Origin: an uncultured Eubacteriales bacterium
Lineage (GTDB): Bacteria > Bacillota > Clostridia > Christensenellales > UBA1242
DNA: 64,000 nt
Assembly (NCBI GenBank): GCA_949001935.1
Contig: CARJLX010000002.1
Coordinates: 75,404-139,403, forward strand
Direction: 5' to 3'
Under the pieces are notes generated by a model. That model ran no database searches. It worked only from the letters and a program-made list of their open reading frames with translations, and was not told where the DNA came from. This document shows positions 55,084 through 63,638 of this stretch, in pieces. Made by a program: the position numbers and the translations under genes. Numbering within the stretch: the stretch's first letter is position 1; each line of letters opens with the position of its first letter.

Positions 55084-55620
55084 TAAATACTCCTCAAAAA
55101 TTTTGTATTTTTAAGTTCTATAATGCACATCTATTTTGTCTGCAAACTCTGAAAGAGCTTGCAAGCAAAATAGATAAAATTCAAAACTGAAAAGACTTGC
55201 AGCAGCAAGAAATGCGTTAGCATTTTGATTTTGGAAAAATCATCTTTTCAAGTTTATAATTGTTCTATTATTCGTTCTATAAATTTTTGAGAAGAGCTTC
55301 TTTAGCCCTTACAAGTTTTAAAAATCTTTTCTATTTTTATTTCTATTATTTGTTGATAAAAGCGGAAATGGGTTTCCCATTTGCCAAGACAAGAGGCATG
55401 ATACAAAACGATACATGATCTGCTTGCTTTGAGGCCGCTAAAAGCCCGATATTTAGGGCTTTTTTGATCGTTTTGAGTCAATGCCTTATCCTGCTTACTG
55501 CGAAAAAGACTGCACTATTGCTCATTTTTGCTTTAAAAAGCAAAAACTTCGCCTTTTCGTTTGTCTTTTTCTTTTTCCCAAAAATGGCAAGCATTTTCGG
55601 GAGCCCTTTCTAAACTTTTT
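55084..55620. other. Non-coding region of the element with hairpins
   Basis: 537 bp without a gene. It holds a palindrome AAATGGGTTTCCCATTT at 55366-55382, the repeat GATACAAAACGATAC near 55400, and a plus-strand terminator at 55439-55466. A transfer origin is possible but no known one was recognised. Confidence 0.45.
55439..55466 (+). terminator. Terminator-like hairpin
   Basis: TAAAAGCCC and GGGCTTTTTT with an 8-nt loop and T6. Confidence 0.7.
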
Positions 55621-56202
55621 TTAATTTTCAGTTTCATCCAACATTTTTTGCAATTGTAGGATTTCATCATTTAAGAATTGCATATCTTCCGAGTTCGCTG
55701 ATTTTTCTTGCACAACTTCATTCGCTTTTTTCTTTTCATTTTCTTCAACTCTATAGTCATACACATCCAAAAGTTCCTTTTTCATTTTTTCAAAGCAATC
55801 AAGCAGTTTACTTTCTTTTTCAATGCTGTCCATAAATTGAGATCGTTCTTCATAAGATTTGTGTTTGAAAAATTCATTGAATAAAATTGCCAAAAGTTTT
55901 TGCGTGATTTCACAATTTGCAAAAGTTGATTTGATGAAAGGTTTTGAGAATTTGATAAAATAATTCATTCGCTTCGTGTGGGCGTGAATTGCGTCCAAGA
56001 GTGTTTGCTTTTCATGTTGAATTGCCCAATTGTCTTTTTCTTGCTTTTCATAAGTCTGAATACCAACTTGAAGAATGTCATTAAGAAAATTGTTCTTTGA
56101 TGTGTAAACAATTCCTTTTCTTTCTGCATACATTTTGTTCAATCTTTCAAGCAGTTTCTTGTCATAAATTCTTACAATGTTTTCTTGTTTAATTTCGTTC
56201 AT
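55621..56202 (-). CDS. Element protein of unknown function, possible mobilisation accessory (193 aa)
   Basis: The N-terminal 50 residues (VRIYDKKLLERLNKMYAER, NNFLNDILQVGIQ) resemble a ribbon-helix-helix DNA-binding domain, and the rest is helical with a coiled C-terminus. Proteins of this kind are common in small Firmicutes islands, often near transfer functions, but no relaxase is present here. Start 56202 is 10 bases from AAGGAGA. Its leader carries two strong ribosome sites with tiny reading frames. Confidence 0.55.
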   Translation of the reverse strand: MNEIKQENIVRIYDKKLLERLNKMYAERKGIVYTSKNNFLNDILQVGIQTYEKQEKDNWAIQHEKQTLLDAIHAHTKRMNYFIKFSKPFIKSTFANCEITQKLLAILFNEFFKHKSYEERSQFMDSIEKESKLLDCFEKMKKELLDVYDYRVEENEKKKANEVVQEKSANSEDMQFLNDEILQLQKMLDETEN

Positions 56203-56335
56203 TTTGGCTCATTCTCCTTGTTCTGATAGTTTGCTTGTCTGTTTATCTTTCGTGTCTTAAAAGCTCAATTTTGACCTCCTTTTGTTTAGATTTTGTTTTG
56301 ACTTTTAAATTTTACATTTCACACCTCCTTTTTAT
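56203..56335 (-). promoter_or_regulatory. Leader with a start-stop codon pair and mini-ORF
   Basis: On the minus strand AAGGAGG (56330-56324), exactly six bases, then ATGTAA (56317-56312): a start codon followed directly by a stop. A second AGGAGG (56280-56275), six bases, then TTG AGC TTT TAA (from 56268). A third site, AAGGAGA, serves the gene start at 56202 and overlaps ATG 56212. Strong sites with no product suggest translational control of the 55621-56202 gene. Confidence 0.6.
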
Positions 56336-56344
56336 CTATTCTAC

Positions 56345-56600
56345 AACTTCAATTCGGACACCATTTGTCCGAGTTGAAATTAGTGTTTTGAATTTTATTG
56401 TCAAATTTTAGCATAGTCGCTGTCAACACGTCTTTGACAGCGGAAGAAGTTTTTCGTTTATTTTTCAACTTTTCGTTGCATATATTAACATTCCCGCGTT
56501 ACACACGGGTTGTTATACGGGAAAAGCTTTTCATTGCTTTTATGTCAAATCTTAACATTCTCGCTGGGACAGCATTTGTCACAGCGGGAAAAGTTTTTTG
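56345..56600. repeat. Array of four hairpins
   Basis: H1 56348-56378 (TTCAATTCGGAC / GTCCGAGTTGAA), H2 56418-56442 (CGCTGTCAA / TTTGACAGCG), H3 56491-56523 (TTCCCG / CGGGAA), H4 56558-56590 (TTCTCGCTGGGACA / TGTCACAGCGGGAA). H3 and H4 are both preceded by TTAACATTC and followed by GGGAAAAG(C/T)TTTT, so the units are related by sequence and not only by form. Weaker copies continue to about 56770. No gene was found in 56345-56882. Confidence 0.65.
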
Positions 56601-56882
56601 ATTTTTTTCTAAACTTTTAAAGGTTTCAATGTCTGACACATTTAAAAATTTTTCAAACAACATTTTAGCAATGTCAAGGTTTCAATGTATAAAACATTGA
56701 AAAAATATTTTTCACTTAAATAATAAAAAATCCGTGGTATCAATGGCTGATACAACGAGAATTTTTTGCTCCTCTATACTATATAGGGACAACTTTTTGA
56801 AATCAGTTACCGGCTTTTTGCAAAATTTTTAAAAAATGTTAAATTTCACTAAAAAAGACAAGCCAATTTTGACTTGTCAAAT

Positions 56883-57800
56883 TTACTTTTTAATCAAATT
56901 TATAGATTTGTTGTTTAGGTAGGCTTCAATGTTATCAATACAAATATCAATTCTGTTCTTTTCAGACTCGTTTGTATCAAAAGCTCTATGATAAGAACAA
57001 TAAACTCTTTCTGTTCTCAACAATTCTTTTGGATATGAAAGTTGGTCAATATCATCAAGCCCAATTCCGAAAAACTTGTTTTCCTTTACCAGTTCGTATA
57101 AATCATTTAAGTCAATGATTCCACCTGTTGTTTGGGTTAGAATGGCGTTATCTTTCATAAGTGAAAGTTTTTCTTTATTGAGCATGTTTCTTGTAGTGTC
57201 TGTCAATCTGCAAGTCACACAAACAATATCACTTGTTTTTAACAATTCGTCCAAAGAAACATCTTTGATCTTTTCAAGATTTTTCTTTGTTGGGTTGTAA
57301 GTAAGGATCCTCACTCCAAAGGGCATAAGTAATTCCGCAAGCCTTTTGCCAATATTCCCTAATCCAATAATTCCAATAGTCTTGCCACTTATTTCCACGC
57401 TTCGTTTAAATGGCACCTTTTCATCATTCAAAAGAAATTTATTAAAATATGGGATTTGTTTTGTTGCTGTCAAAATCAATCCTAAATGATGTTCAGCAAC
57501 AGCGTTTGTCGAATAATTTGGAGTGTTGGAAATGACAACACCATTATCCAGTGCTTGCTTTAAAGTTGTTATCCAATCAAAACCTGTGTATGGCAAGCAA
57601 ATAAATTGTCCTTTCTTCATATTCAATAAAATATTTGTAGGGTCTATCCAATCCAAAAGAATAGGTCCGCCATTTGCAACAGCGTCATCAATTTGATTTT
57701 GATCTGCTTTTTCATAATAGACAACATTTCCAAGAGATTTAAGCCTTTTCATTTGTTCTTCACTAAAATCAAAATGTTCAAGCACATAAATATTTTTCAT
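56883..57800 (-). CDS. D-2-hydroxyacid dehydrogenase family protein
   Basis: This 305-residue protein has the NAD-binding domain of the family, GxGxxG at 146-151 (GLGNIG), and the catalytic-domain frame NTPNYSTNAVAEHHLG. The family's catalytic Arg in the NtaRG motif is replaced by Thr (about T225, QTTGG), while the catalytic His271 (SYHRAF) remains. The reaction is therefore uncertain. AAGGAG precedes the start. It is the last gene of the cargo operon, 56 bp after its predecessor. Confidence 0.8.
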   Translation of the reverse strand: MKNIYVLEHFDFSEEQMKRLKSLGNVVYYEKADQNQIDDAVANGGPILLDWIDPTNILLNMKKGQFICLPYTGFDWITTLKQALDNGVVISNTPNYSTNAVAEHHLGLILTATKQIPYFNKFLLNDEKVPFKRSVEISGKTIGIIGLGNIGKRLAELLMPFGVRILTYNPTKKNLEKIKDVSLDELLKTSDIVCVTCRLTDTTRNMLNKEKLSLMKDNAILTQTTGGIIDLNDLYELVKENKFFGIGLDDIDQLSYPKELLRTERVYCSYHRAFDTNESEKNRIDICIDNIEAYLNNKSINLIKK

Positions 57801-57856
57801 TTTCTATTCTCCTTATGCCTATTATATCATATTTCAAATTATTTTGAAACACTTTA

Positions 57857-58447
57857 TCAAACTTTTATTTCTTTTAAGATTTCAACAATTTCTGCTTCTC
57901 CAACAAACAAAATTTCCTTTGCTTTTGTCTTTGAATTTTGATCTTGCGTCCAAAACTTTTCAGCAAGTTCTTTATATTCATTGAAAGAAAGTCCCGGTCT
58001 GCCGATTCCAAAATCTCTTACACAGAAGATTTGCCCATTAAGTTTAACTGCCACAGCTTGATATGTTTTGTTAGATGTTTTCTTTGCCATTATGTCAATG
58101 TTTTTAAAAACATCTTCTTTGCACTCTGATAAAAACATACATTTGAAACGAGATGGCAGCTGTGGAAATTTCTCTTTTCTGACTTCTTCCAAAGCAATTT
58201 CTCGCATAAACAAGTCATAGTTCTGCAAAGCTATTGACATATCCATTTGCAGTTGTTTGTTTTTAAAAATACCTTTTTGGGCAGTTTTAAATCCCAATTC
58301 GTGTATTGGCTTGCCATTTTGATTAAATGAAAAATCAAAAATTTTCATTTGTCCGTTAGGTGTTTCGCCAAAATGAATTTTATCGCCAACCTTATAATTT
58401 CTGTCGGTTGCAACTTGATATAAAATCAGATCCTTTGCTTTTTGCAT
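57857..58447 (-). CDS. Hypothetical protein, possibly DUF2441-like (196 aa)
   Basis: The start at 58447 has GGAG six bases upstream; 58459 is the alternative. The sequence opens YQVATDRNYKVGDKIHFGE, has an REIALEEVRKEKFPQLPSR segment and ends with a beta-rich part. This resembles DUF2441-type proteins, which have no firm function; the assignment is from memory and weak. It lies between PnuC-like and dehydrogenase genes in the cargo operon. Confidence 0.5.
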   Translation of the reverse strand: MQKAKDLILYQVATDRNYKVGDKIHFGETPNGQMKIFDFSFNQNGKPIHELGFKTAQKGIFKNKQLQMDMSIALQNYDLFMREIALEEVRKEKFPQLPSRFKCMFLSECKEDVFKNIDIMAKKTSNKTYQAVAVKLNGQIFCVRDFGIGRPGLSFNEYKELAEKFWTQDQNSKTKAKEILFVGEAEIVEILKEIKV

Positions 58448-58471
58448 TTTAAACTCCATTTTATATTCATT

Positions 58472-59203
58472 TTAATTAAGATCGCATTTATCAATGCTCA
58501 TCTTTTGCCTTTTATATTTTCGTGCCCAGTTTACAATCCCATAAACATTATTGATTCCAAAAATTGCAAAAGTGAGTGCCATAGGCAACAATCCAATATC
58601 TCCAACGCCACCTTCGATTATTGGCATAAGCCAAAGCACAATTATCACGAGATTTTGAATTATGTAAGCAGCAAACTGAAAAACACTTCGCCTAAAAGTT
58701 AAATAATATGAAACGATCGGGATAATAAATGTTGCAACGCTTATAATCAAATAATTTGTGTTGAGTGCTTTAAGCATAAAATATACAGGCGCAATCAAAG
58801 CGGCAGCAGTTGCGAATATTGCAAGCCACTCTTTCCAAGCAAGTTTATTGACTTGTATTTCTGAGTTTTCTCTTTTGTTGCGAAACCAACTTATCGCAGT
58901 CACAATTTGGATTGGGATTAAGATAAATAGATTTAAAATGCTTTCGCCATACAGTCCATTGAAATAAGATTGCACCACATATATTCCGTCTGAAATAATT
59001 TGATAAATAGGATAAAGATAAACACTTTTTGACAAGCAAAACATAGCAAATATTGCAGAAAGAGAATAGACGATTGAAAGCCAATCACTTTTAAAAACAA
59101 TTGAAACTGTGATTATTGTGATTAAACTGAATGTGAGAAAAAGAGTTTCAAAGAGATTGAAACTTTTAAAAAAGGCAATAAGTGAATTTGTAAACTTTCT
59201 CAT
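58472..59203 (-). CDS. pnuC: PnuC-family nicotinamide riboside transporter
   Basis: This 243-residue integral membrane protein has seven or eight hydrophobic segments. It shows the family signs: W-rich helix, RNKRENSEI in a loop and INNVYGIVNWARKYKR at the C-terminus. It would take up nicotinamide riboside or a related vitamin for NAD synthesis. The start at 59203 follows AAGGA; the upstream alternative is 59221. It is the only transporter in the cargo operon. Confidence 0.8.
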   Translation of the reverse strand: MRKFTNSLIAFFKSFNLFETLFLTFSLITIITVSIVFKSDWLSIVYSLSAIFAMFCLSKSVYLYPIYQIISDGIYVVQSYFNGLYGESILNLFILIPIQIVTAISWFRNKRENSEIQVNKLAWKEWLAIFATAAALIAPVYFMLKALNTNYLIISVATFIIPIVSYYLTFRRSVFQFAAYIIQNLVIIVLWLMPIIEGGVGDIGLLPMALTFAIFGINNVYGIVNWARKYKRQKMSIDKCDLN

Positions 59204-59298
59204 AGTGTTCCTTAATCTCATTATATTTAAAATTAGGTTGCAAACAAAGTGAAAAATTATAATTTACACAAAAAATTAAAATTTAAAGGTTATTGTTT

Positions 59299-59820
59299 TT
59301 AATTGTCAATTAGTTCTATATTCTTTATTGTGGGGAAAATAATTTGAATGTAGTCCATGAAAGTTTTTCCGTCAACATCACCAAATGCAAGATAAAACAT
59401 TTTGACACCATTCCAAACAAATTTATATTTTCCGATATTAAATCCATTTTTTTTGTAAAATCGGAGTCTTTTAATTCTCTGTTCAGCATTTGCTGCATTC
59501 TTATCCACATTCTCAACATCAACAGCAATTGGTTTGTTTGAAAACTTTTTCTTGATCCAGCTTAGGATTGCCGATCCAATACCTTGGCCTCGCTTCTCTT
59601 TTACAACTGCAAGATAATTTAGGTGCACGAAATCCATTGTGTCACATAAATGTGCTATTCCCAATAACGAGCCATGTTCATAAAAAGCAAACATTTTAAA
59701 ATCTTTAAAAACGCCTTTCCATAGTTGTTCAAGTTCAACGCGTTCACAGGGTGGAAAACTGTCTATATATATTTCTTTGACTTTATCTCTATCTTCAAAG
59801 TCGATCTTCTTTGATACCAT
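59299..59820 (-). CDS. GNAT-family N-acetyltransferase (173 aa)
   Basis: The acetyl-CoA-binding motif is RGQGIGSAIL (about 77-86), preceded by LNYLAVVKE and followed by LRFYKKNGFNIG near the end, as in small-molecule or ribosomal-protein acetyltransferases. Substrate unknown. It starts 6 bp after the preceding gene, with the ribosome site GGAG inside that gene's end. Confidence 0.85.
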   Translation of the reverse strand: MVSKKIDFEDRDKVKEIYIDSFPPCERVELEQLWKGVFKDFKMFAFYEHGSLLGIAHLCDTMDFVHLNYLAVVKEKRGQGIGSAILSWIKKKFSNKPIAVDVENVDKNAANAEQRIKRLRFYKKNGFNIGKYKFVWNGVKMFYLAFGDVDGKTFMDYIQIIFPTIKNIELIDN

Positions 59821-59826
59821 AAATTT

Positions 59827-60327
59827 TTACAGGCTCCTTTTTGTATAAACACAAATATTCTTTTCTTTATTTGCTGTGCCAATATATGAAAGCACACTTT
59901 CTGCCATGCGTTTTCCTTCATTTGAGACAGTGATTGCAACCAAATTTTTCTTTTTGCTGCTTTCTTTAAGCAATTCTTTCAAAAGTGGAACACAATATTT
60001 TCGGTATTCTTTTAAAACTAAGACCGACGGGATATAAAAGAAATTTGATTTCACATTAACTTCGCTTTCAGAAAAAGCATAATCTCCGTCATATTTTAAA
60101 CTTAAAATTTCGTCAAATAGTTTTTTTGTAATAGAATAGAACAGAAAATAACCAACGATTTTATCTTCGACTATCAGCAAAAATATATCATTTTTGTCTG
60201 AATAACGTTGGAAATACCAAGATTTTTCATTGTCATAGTCAAAATCAAGATAAAATTTTTTATCTATCTCGATAATTTTCTCTATAATCTCATGCGTCAT
60301 CTTTCGCTTTATGACTTTGACTTTCAT
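59827..60327 (-). CDS. GNAT-like acetyltransferase (166 aa)
   Basis: GGAGAAGAA precedes the start. The fold is suggested by FLLIVEDKIVGYFLFYSI, FYIPSVLVLKEYRKYCVPLLKELL-type strand-loop-helix, and the C-terminal VYTKRSL. The pyrophosphate loop is degenerate (EYRKYCV in place of RGxGxG), so activity is uncertain. Confidence 0.55.
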   Translation of the reverse strand: MKVKVIKRKMTHEIIEKIIEIDKKFYLDFDYDNEKSWYFQRYSDKNDIFLLIVEDKIVGYFLFYSITKKLFDEILSLKYDGDYAFSESEVNVKSNFFYIPSVLVLKEYRKYCVPLLKELLKESSKKKNLVAITVSNEGKRMAESVLSYIGTANKEKNICVYTKRSL

Positions 60328-60338
60328 TTCTTCTCCGA

Positions 60339-60692
60339 TTATTTTGATTTGTCAAAAAACAATGCTTCGTCTATAAGCGGCACAATGTCAATTGCTGGCT
60401 CTTCATAAGGGTGGGCTTTGCGGAGTGCAGAAACAACTTTTTTGACTTTGTCAATATCACAAATGACTTCCAATTTTTCTTCCTCAACAAACTCTAATTT
60501 ATTTTTCGTGCCAATGTGTGGGTGTGCTTTGTCATTTGGAAGAAAAGATCCAACACTTTTGATAGATGTTGTGCAGTAAGAATAATTGCCAATAATCCCT
60601 GCGCCAGCTTCGCAAATTGCATTTCGCACTTCTTCAACATTTTCAATTGGGATCGTCACAAAAATTTTCACTTTGTTTACATCAATCAACAT
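60339..60692 (-). CDS. Stand-alone Nif3/YqfO insert-like domain protein (117 aa)
   Basis: The protein matches the PII/CutA-like domain inserted in YqfO-type Nif3 proteins: IFVTIPIENVEEVRNAICEAG, GNYSYCTTS, VGSF and ALRKAHPYEEPAIDIV. The metal-binding Nif3 halves are absent. AAAGGAG precedes the start. This domain also occurs alone in some bacteria; its function is unknown. Confidence 0.8.
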   Translation of the reverse strand: MLIDVNKVKIFVTIPIENVEEVRNAICEAGAGIIGNYSYCTTSIKSVGSFLPNDKAHPHIGTKNKLEFVEEEKLEVICDIDKVKKVVSALRKAHPYEEPAIDIVPLIDEALFFDKSK

Positions 60693-60707
60693 AAATAAAC
60701 TCCTTTA

Positions 60708-62633
60708 CTACAAACTGATTTCATCAGTTTTGACAGGTGGATTTTGTGAAAAGGCATTGCTTGCACCTTCTGCAAAAAACTCTGGGGCAAGTTCACAATT
60801 CATTTCAATCAGTTGCTTCACTGTTTTTTCTATTTCAGCTTCATCAGCAAAATCATAATCTTCACTCAAAACCTTTCTCAATGCAGTTGAAATTTGTGGC
60901 AAATCAATTGTCTTACTTTGCTCTAATAAAAGATCAGTTATTTCTTGGCAAGACAATCCTTTGGATTCGATTATTTCGTCGGCAAGAACATCGGCAGGTG
61001 TGCTGTCCAATTCATCAAGCCTTTCCATGACTCTATCCAAGCTGGACTTACCTTTTTCAATTCTTGTTTGTAAATCTCCCACAGGATCTTGTAGCAATCT
61101 AACTTTGCTTAAACTATAAGAAACGTCTTCCCTAAATTCTTCACTATCGCCATAAAGCATTGTGAAATAAACTCTGTCAAATAAATATGCTTTGTGTGCA
61201 GGCGACATTTGTGCAAGTCTTAAAGCATTTTCTGGGTCTGAAAACAGATTTTCAAGCGAAGTTGTGATTGCTTTAATTTTTTCTCTCTTTACTTCAATTT
61301 GTTCTTGCGTATCAAATTCATAAACACATTTTTCAAGATTTTTATTGATTTGAGAAATAAAAGTTTGAGTTGGATCTTCTTGTTTTTCTTTTTGAGATAT
61401 TCCTTTAATTGCGTTAATAAACAAAGAAATGTCATCATGTTCTTTTGCTGCGCTTAAAGCCTTTTGATATGCTTGCACATCATCATAGTCAAGTTGCAAT
61501 TTCTCTTGTTTTGACAAAAATTCTAATGCTTGTTTATAAGTCTTTAAATCGGCTTGTTCATCTGCAATAAAATTTAAAATGTTCAATACAGAATTGCCAT
61601 AAGCTATATCGACCATTTTTCTTTTTACTTCTGGATTTTGTGCCATAAAAATTAAAAATTCTTTTGAATATCTTAGTTTAGAGCCTGCAAATGCCAAGTT
61701 GTTCTGTGAAGGCTTGTTATATAGAGTTTCCTTCTTTTTTTCTTTTGACTCTGTTTTTGTCTCTTGTTCTACGGATTGCTTTTTATCTCTTAAACGTTCG
61801 GCAGCAGTATAGAGATCAAGAATTTGAGACTTCATCTTTGAAATATCTTCAAGTGGCACCATGAAATGATTTAAAAAGCCTATTCTTCCTTTAACTTCTG
61901 CACAATCCCAAGTCGGATCAAGATAAAAATATCCGTCAATGCCATATTTTTCATCTTTCAAATAAACAATTAAATTTTGGTGTCCTTTGGTAGCTGTGTT
62001 GTCATCATCTAAAACTTCAACATGATTTTTGAAAAGTTTTATATTTTCATCTCCAACATCTTCGATAATAGCTTTAAAAAGTTCGCTAAATCCAACACAA
62101 ACAATTTTTTCGCTATTTAAAACTCCATAAACTGATCGTGATTGAGAAGAATGATCGTTCTCATCTTCGGCAATATATGGTCTTGATGTGACTGTGAAAT
62201 ATGCAGACAATAGTTTTTCGTATGGCGAAAATCCTCTTTGTTTTATCTTGCTTGATGTTTCGCTGATTTGGTTGTTTGCATTTTCAGCCTCATCAATAGT
62301 CCAAGTTTTAGCCATATCTTCAAAGCCAAAAGAAACATTCTCTTTCTTCAAAAGTTCAGAAACAAGTTTAAACTGTTTCCACTCATCAGGGGTGTATCTT
62401 CTTTCTTCGTCCAATGCAGCAACTGTAATGTCATTTGCTTTCAATCCATTGTCTTGCAAAGTGCTGATTATTGAAAGGATATTCTCATCTTCGGTGGCAA
62501 TAAGTTCGCGCCCATTCATGAGAACAACAAATTTTAAGTTTGCTGTTTCAGCTGATTTGCTTTTATAATCTGCAATAGCTTCTTCCAAACTTAATTTGCT
62601 TTCACTTAAATTGAAATAATATTTGTTATCCAT
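60708..62633 (-). CDS. Transglutaminase-like fold protein, large (641 aa)
   Basis: Residues about 135-245 resemble a transglutaminase-like cysteine-peptidase fold, with Cys179 in KIVCVGFSELFKAI, His218 in GHQNLIVYL and Asp239 in YFYLDPTWD, in the usual order and spacing. The N-terminal 120 residues are unassigned. The C-terminal 350 are helical and charged, probably a scaffold. AAGGAC precedes the start. Whether it is a protease or crosslinker is unknown. Confidence 0.55.
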   Translation of the reverse strand: MDNKYYFNLSESKLSLEEAIADYKSKSAETANLKFVVLMNGRELIATEDENILSIISTLQDNGLKANDITVAALDEERRYTPDEWKQFKLVSELLKKENVSFGFEDMAKTWTIDEAENANNQISETSSKIKQRGFSPYEKLLSAYFTVTSRPYIAEDENDHSSQSRSVYGVLNSEKIVCVGFSELFKAIIEDVGDENIKLFKNHVEVLDDDNTATKGHQNLIVYLKDEKYGIDGYFYLDPTWDCAEVKGRIGFLNHFMVPLEDISKMKSQILDLYTAAERLRDKKQSVEQETKTESKEKKKETLYNKPSQNNLAFAGSKLRYSKEFLIFMAQNPEVKRKMVDIAYGNSVLNILNFIADEQADLKTYKQALEFLSKQEKLQLDYDDVQAYQKALSAAKEHDDISLFINAIKGISQKEKQEDPTQTFISQINKNLEKCVYEFDTQEQIEVKREKIKAITTSLENLFSDPENALRLAQMSPAHKAYLFDRVYFTMLYGDSEEFREDVSYSLSKVRLLQDPVGDLQTRIEKGKSSLDRVMERLDELDSTPADVLADEIIESKGLSCQEITDLLLEQSKTIDLPQISTALRKVLSEDYDFADEAEIEKTVKQLIEMNCELAPEFFAEGASNAFSQNPPVKTDEISL

Positions 62634-62687
62634 ATTTTTGTCCTTAAATATATTGTATCACATTTAATTTGTTTTGTAAAGGGTGCT

Positions 62688-63116
62688 TTATTCAAATCCT
62701 TTGGCTTTCAGTTCGTCCACAATTGGCTTAATATCTGGCTTGTTCTTGCAACCAGCATATCTCTTGTCAATATCTTGCATTCTGCCTTCAAAGGATACAT
62801 AATTTCCTTTTCCGTCAATGTGCATGTCTGCCCAATTCAACAAATCCAAAAACTTACTTTTGTATTTGCAGTTTGCTTCGCCATGATAATAAACTTCTTT
62901 CCAAAATTTATATTTTTGTTTTTTAAGTATAAGTCCGCCAACAATAGGGTGCTTGCTATAATCTTTTTCATCTAAAAACTCATAGCCAATATCATGCAAA
63001 AGACCAAGAGTGAAAAGATCTTCCACATCTTGGGCCTTCATTTTTTCTTTGATCGCAAATTCTTTGAGCAAATTTGCAACTCCAAATATATGTTTTTGTC
63101 TGTCAATTGAAATCAT
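62688..63116 (-). CDS. HD-domain protein (142 aa)
   Basis: The metal-dependent phosphohydrolase signs are His9, HD at 41-42 (LLHDIGYEF), His56 and Asp98 (NWADMHIDG). It is compact and resembles the HD proteins that hydrolyse nucleotides or phosphoesters. It is the first gene of the eight-gene cargo operon, with promoter at 63135-63140. Confidence 0.8.
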   Translation of the reverse strand: MISIDRQKHIFGVANLLKEFAIKEKMKAQDVEDLFTLGLLHDIGYEFLDEKDYSKHPIVGGLILKKQKYKFWKEVYYHGEANCKYKSKFLDLLNWADMHIDGKGNYVSFEGRMQDIDKRYAGCKNKPDIKPIVDELKAKGFE

Positions 63117-63425
63117 TTTATCATCCTATTCTGTATTATAGCATAAATCTATTCGATTTGTATTAAATTTTAAGAATTTTTTGTTTTTTACTTTCAAATG
63201 CTTTGAATTTGTTTCCAATTTTGATGTCATTTGTTATGAGATATTCTTAATTTTTCTAACAATTTGTCGCAAAACTTTCTTAAAATGAGAAAATCCCTAT
63301 TTTAAAGGGATGTAGCGATTTTGAAAAACGAAAACGGCTGAATGTCTTTATTTATGGGAAGATTAGGCAGTTTTAAACAGTCTTAAAAAGTCAAAAAAAA
63401 CACTGCCTAAAACAGAGGGAGAACA
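63117..63425. promoter_or_regulatory. Cargo operon promoter and right end of the element
   Basis: The minus-strand extended -10 TATGCTATAAT has its box at 63140-63135, with weak -35 TACAAA. Further right are an arm-type repeat at 63254-63263 and a hairpin AATCCCT/AGGGATGT near 63291-63311. No gene. Confidence 0.55.
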
Positions 63426-63481
63426 ACTTAAAATCCTGAGTTCGAAAGGACGTGTGGGTTCGACTCCCACCACCAGCACCA
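63426..63481 (+). pseudogene. 3' half of the split tRNA-Leu / right attachment site
   Basis: From ACTTAAAATC (63426-63435) onward the sequence is a tRNA-Leu 3' half: TCCTG stem strand, variable arm GTTCGAAAGGAC, T arm, acceptor CACCAGC and CCA. It shares a 22-bp identical block (63451-63472) with the intact tRNA-Leu (53267-53288), and its stems match the 5' fragment at 53141. Confidence 0.85.
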
Positions 63482-63517
63482 AATATACTAACTAAAAAGT
63501 CTTTTTTTGAAAAGGCT

Positions 63518-63546
63518 TTGACATACTGTATGCAGTGGAGTTTAAT
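63518..63546 (+). promoter_or_regulatory. Promoter of the truncated last gene
   Basis: TTGACA (63518-63523), 17 bp, TTTAAT (63541-63546). The spacer contains CATACTGTATG, an odd palindrome that could be an operator. Confidence 0.6.
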
Positions 63547-63638
63547 TAAATTTAATTACTAGATGTAGTAATAGTTTAATATGTAACAAAAGAAAGTAGA
63601 TAATAAAATAAAACAAGAGTCTTTTAAAAGGAGAGAAT

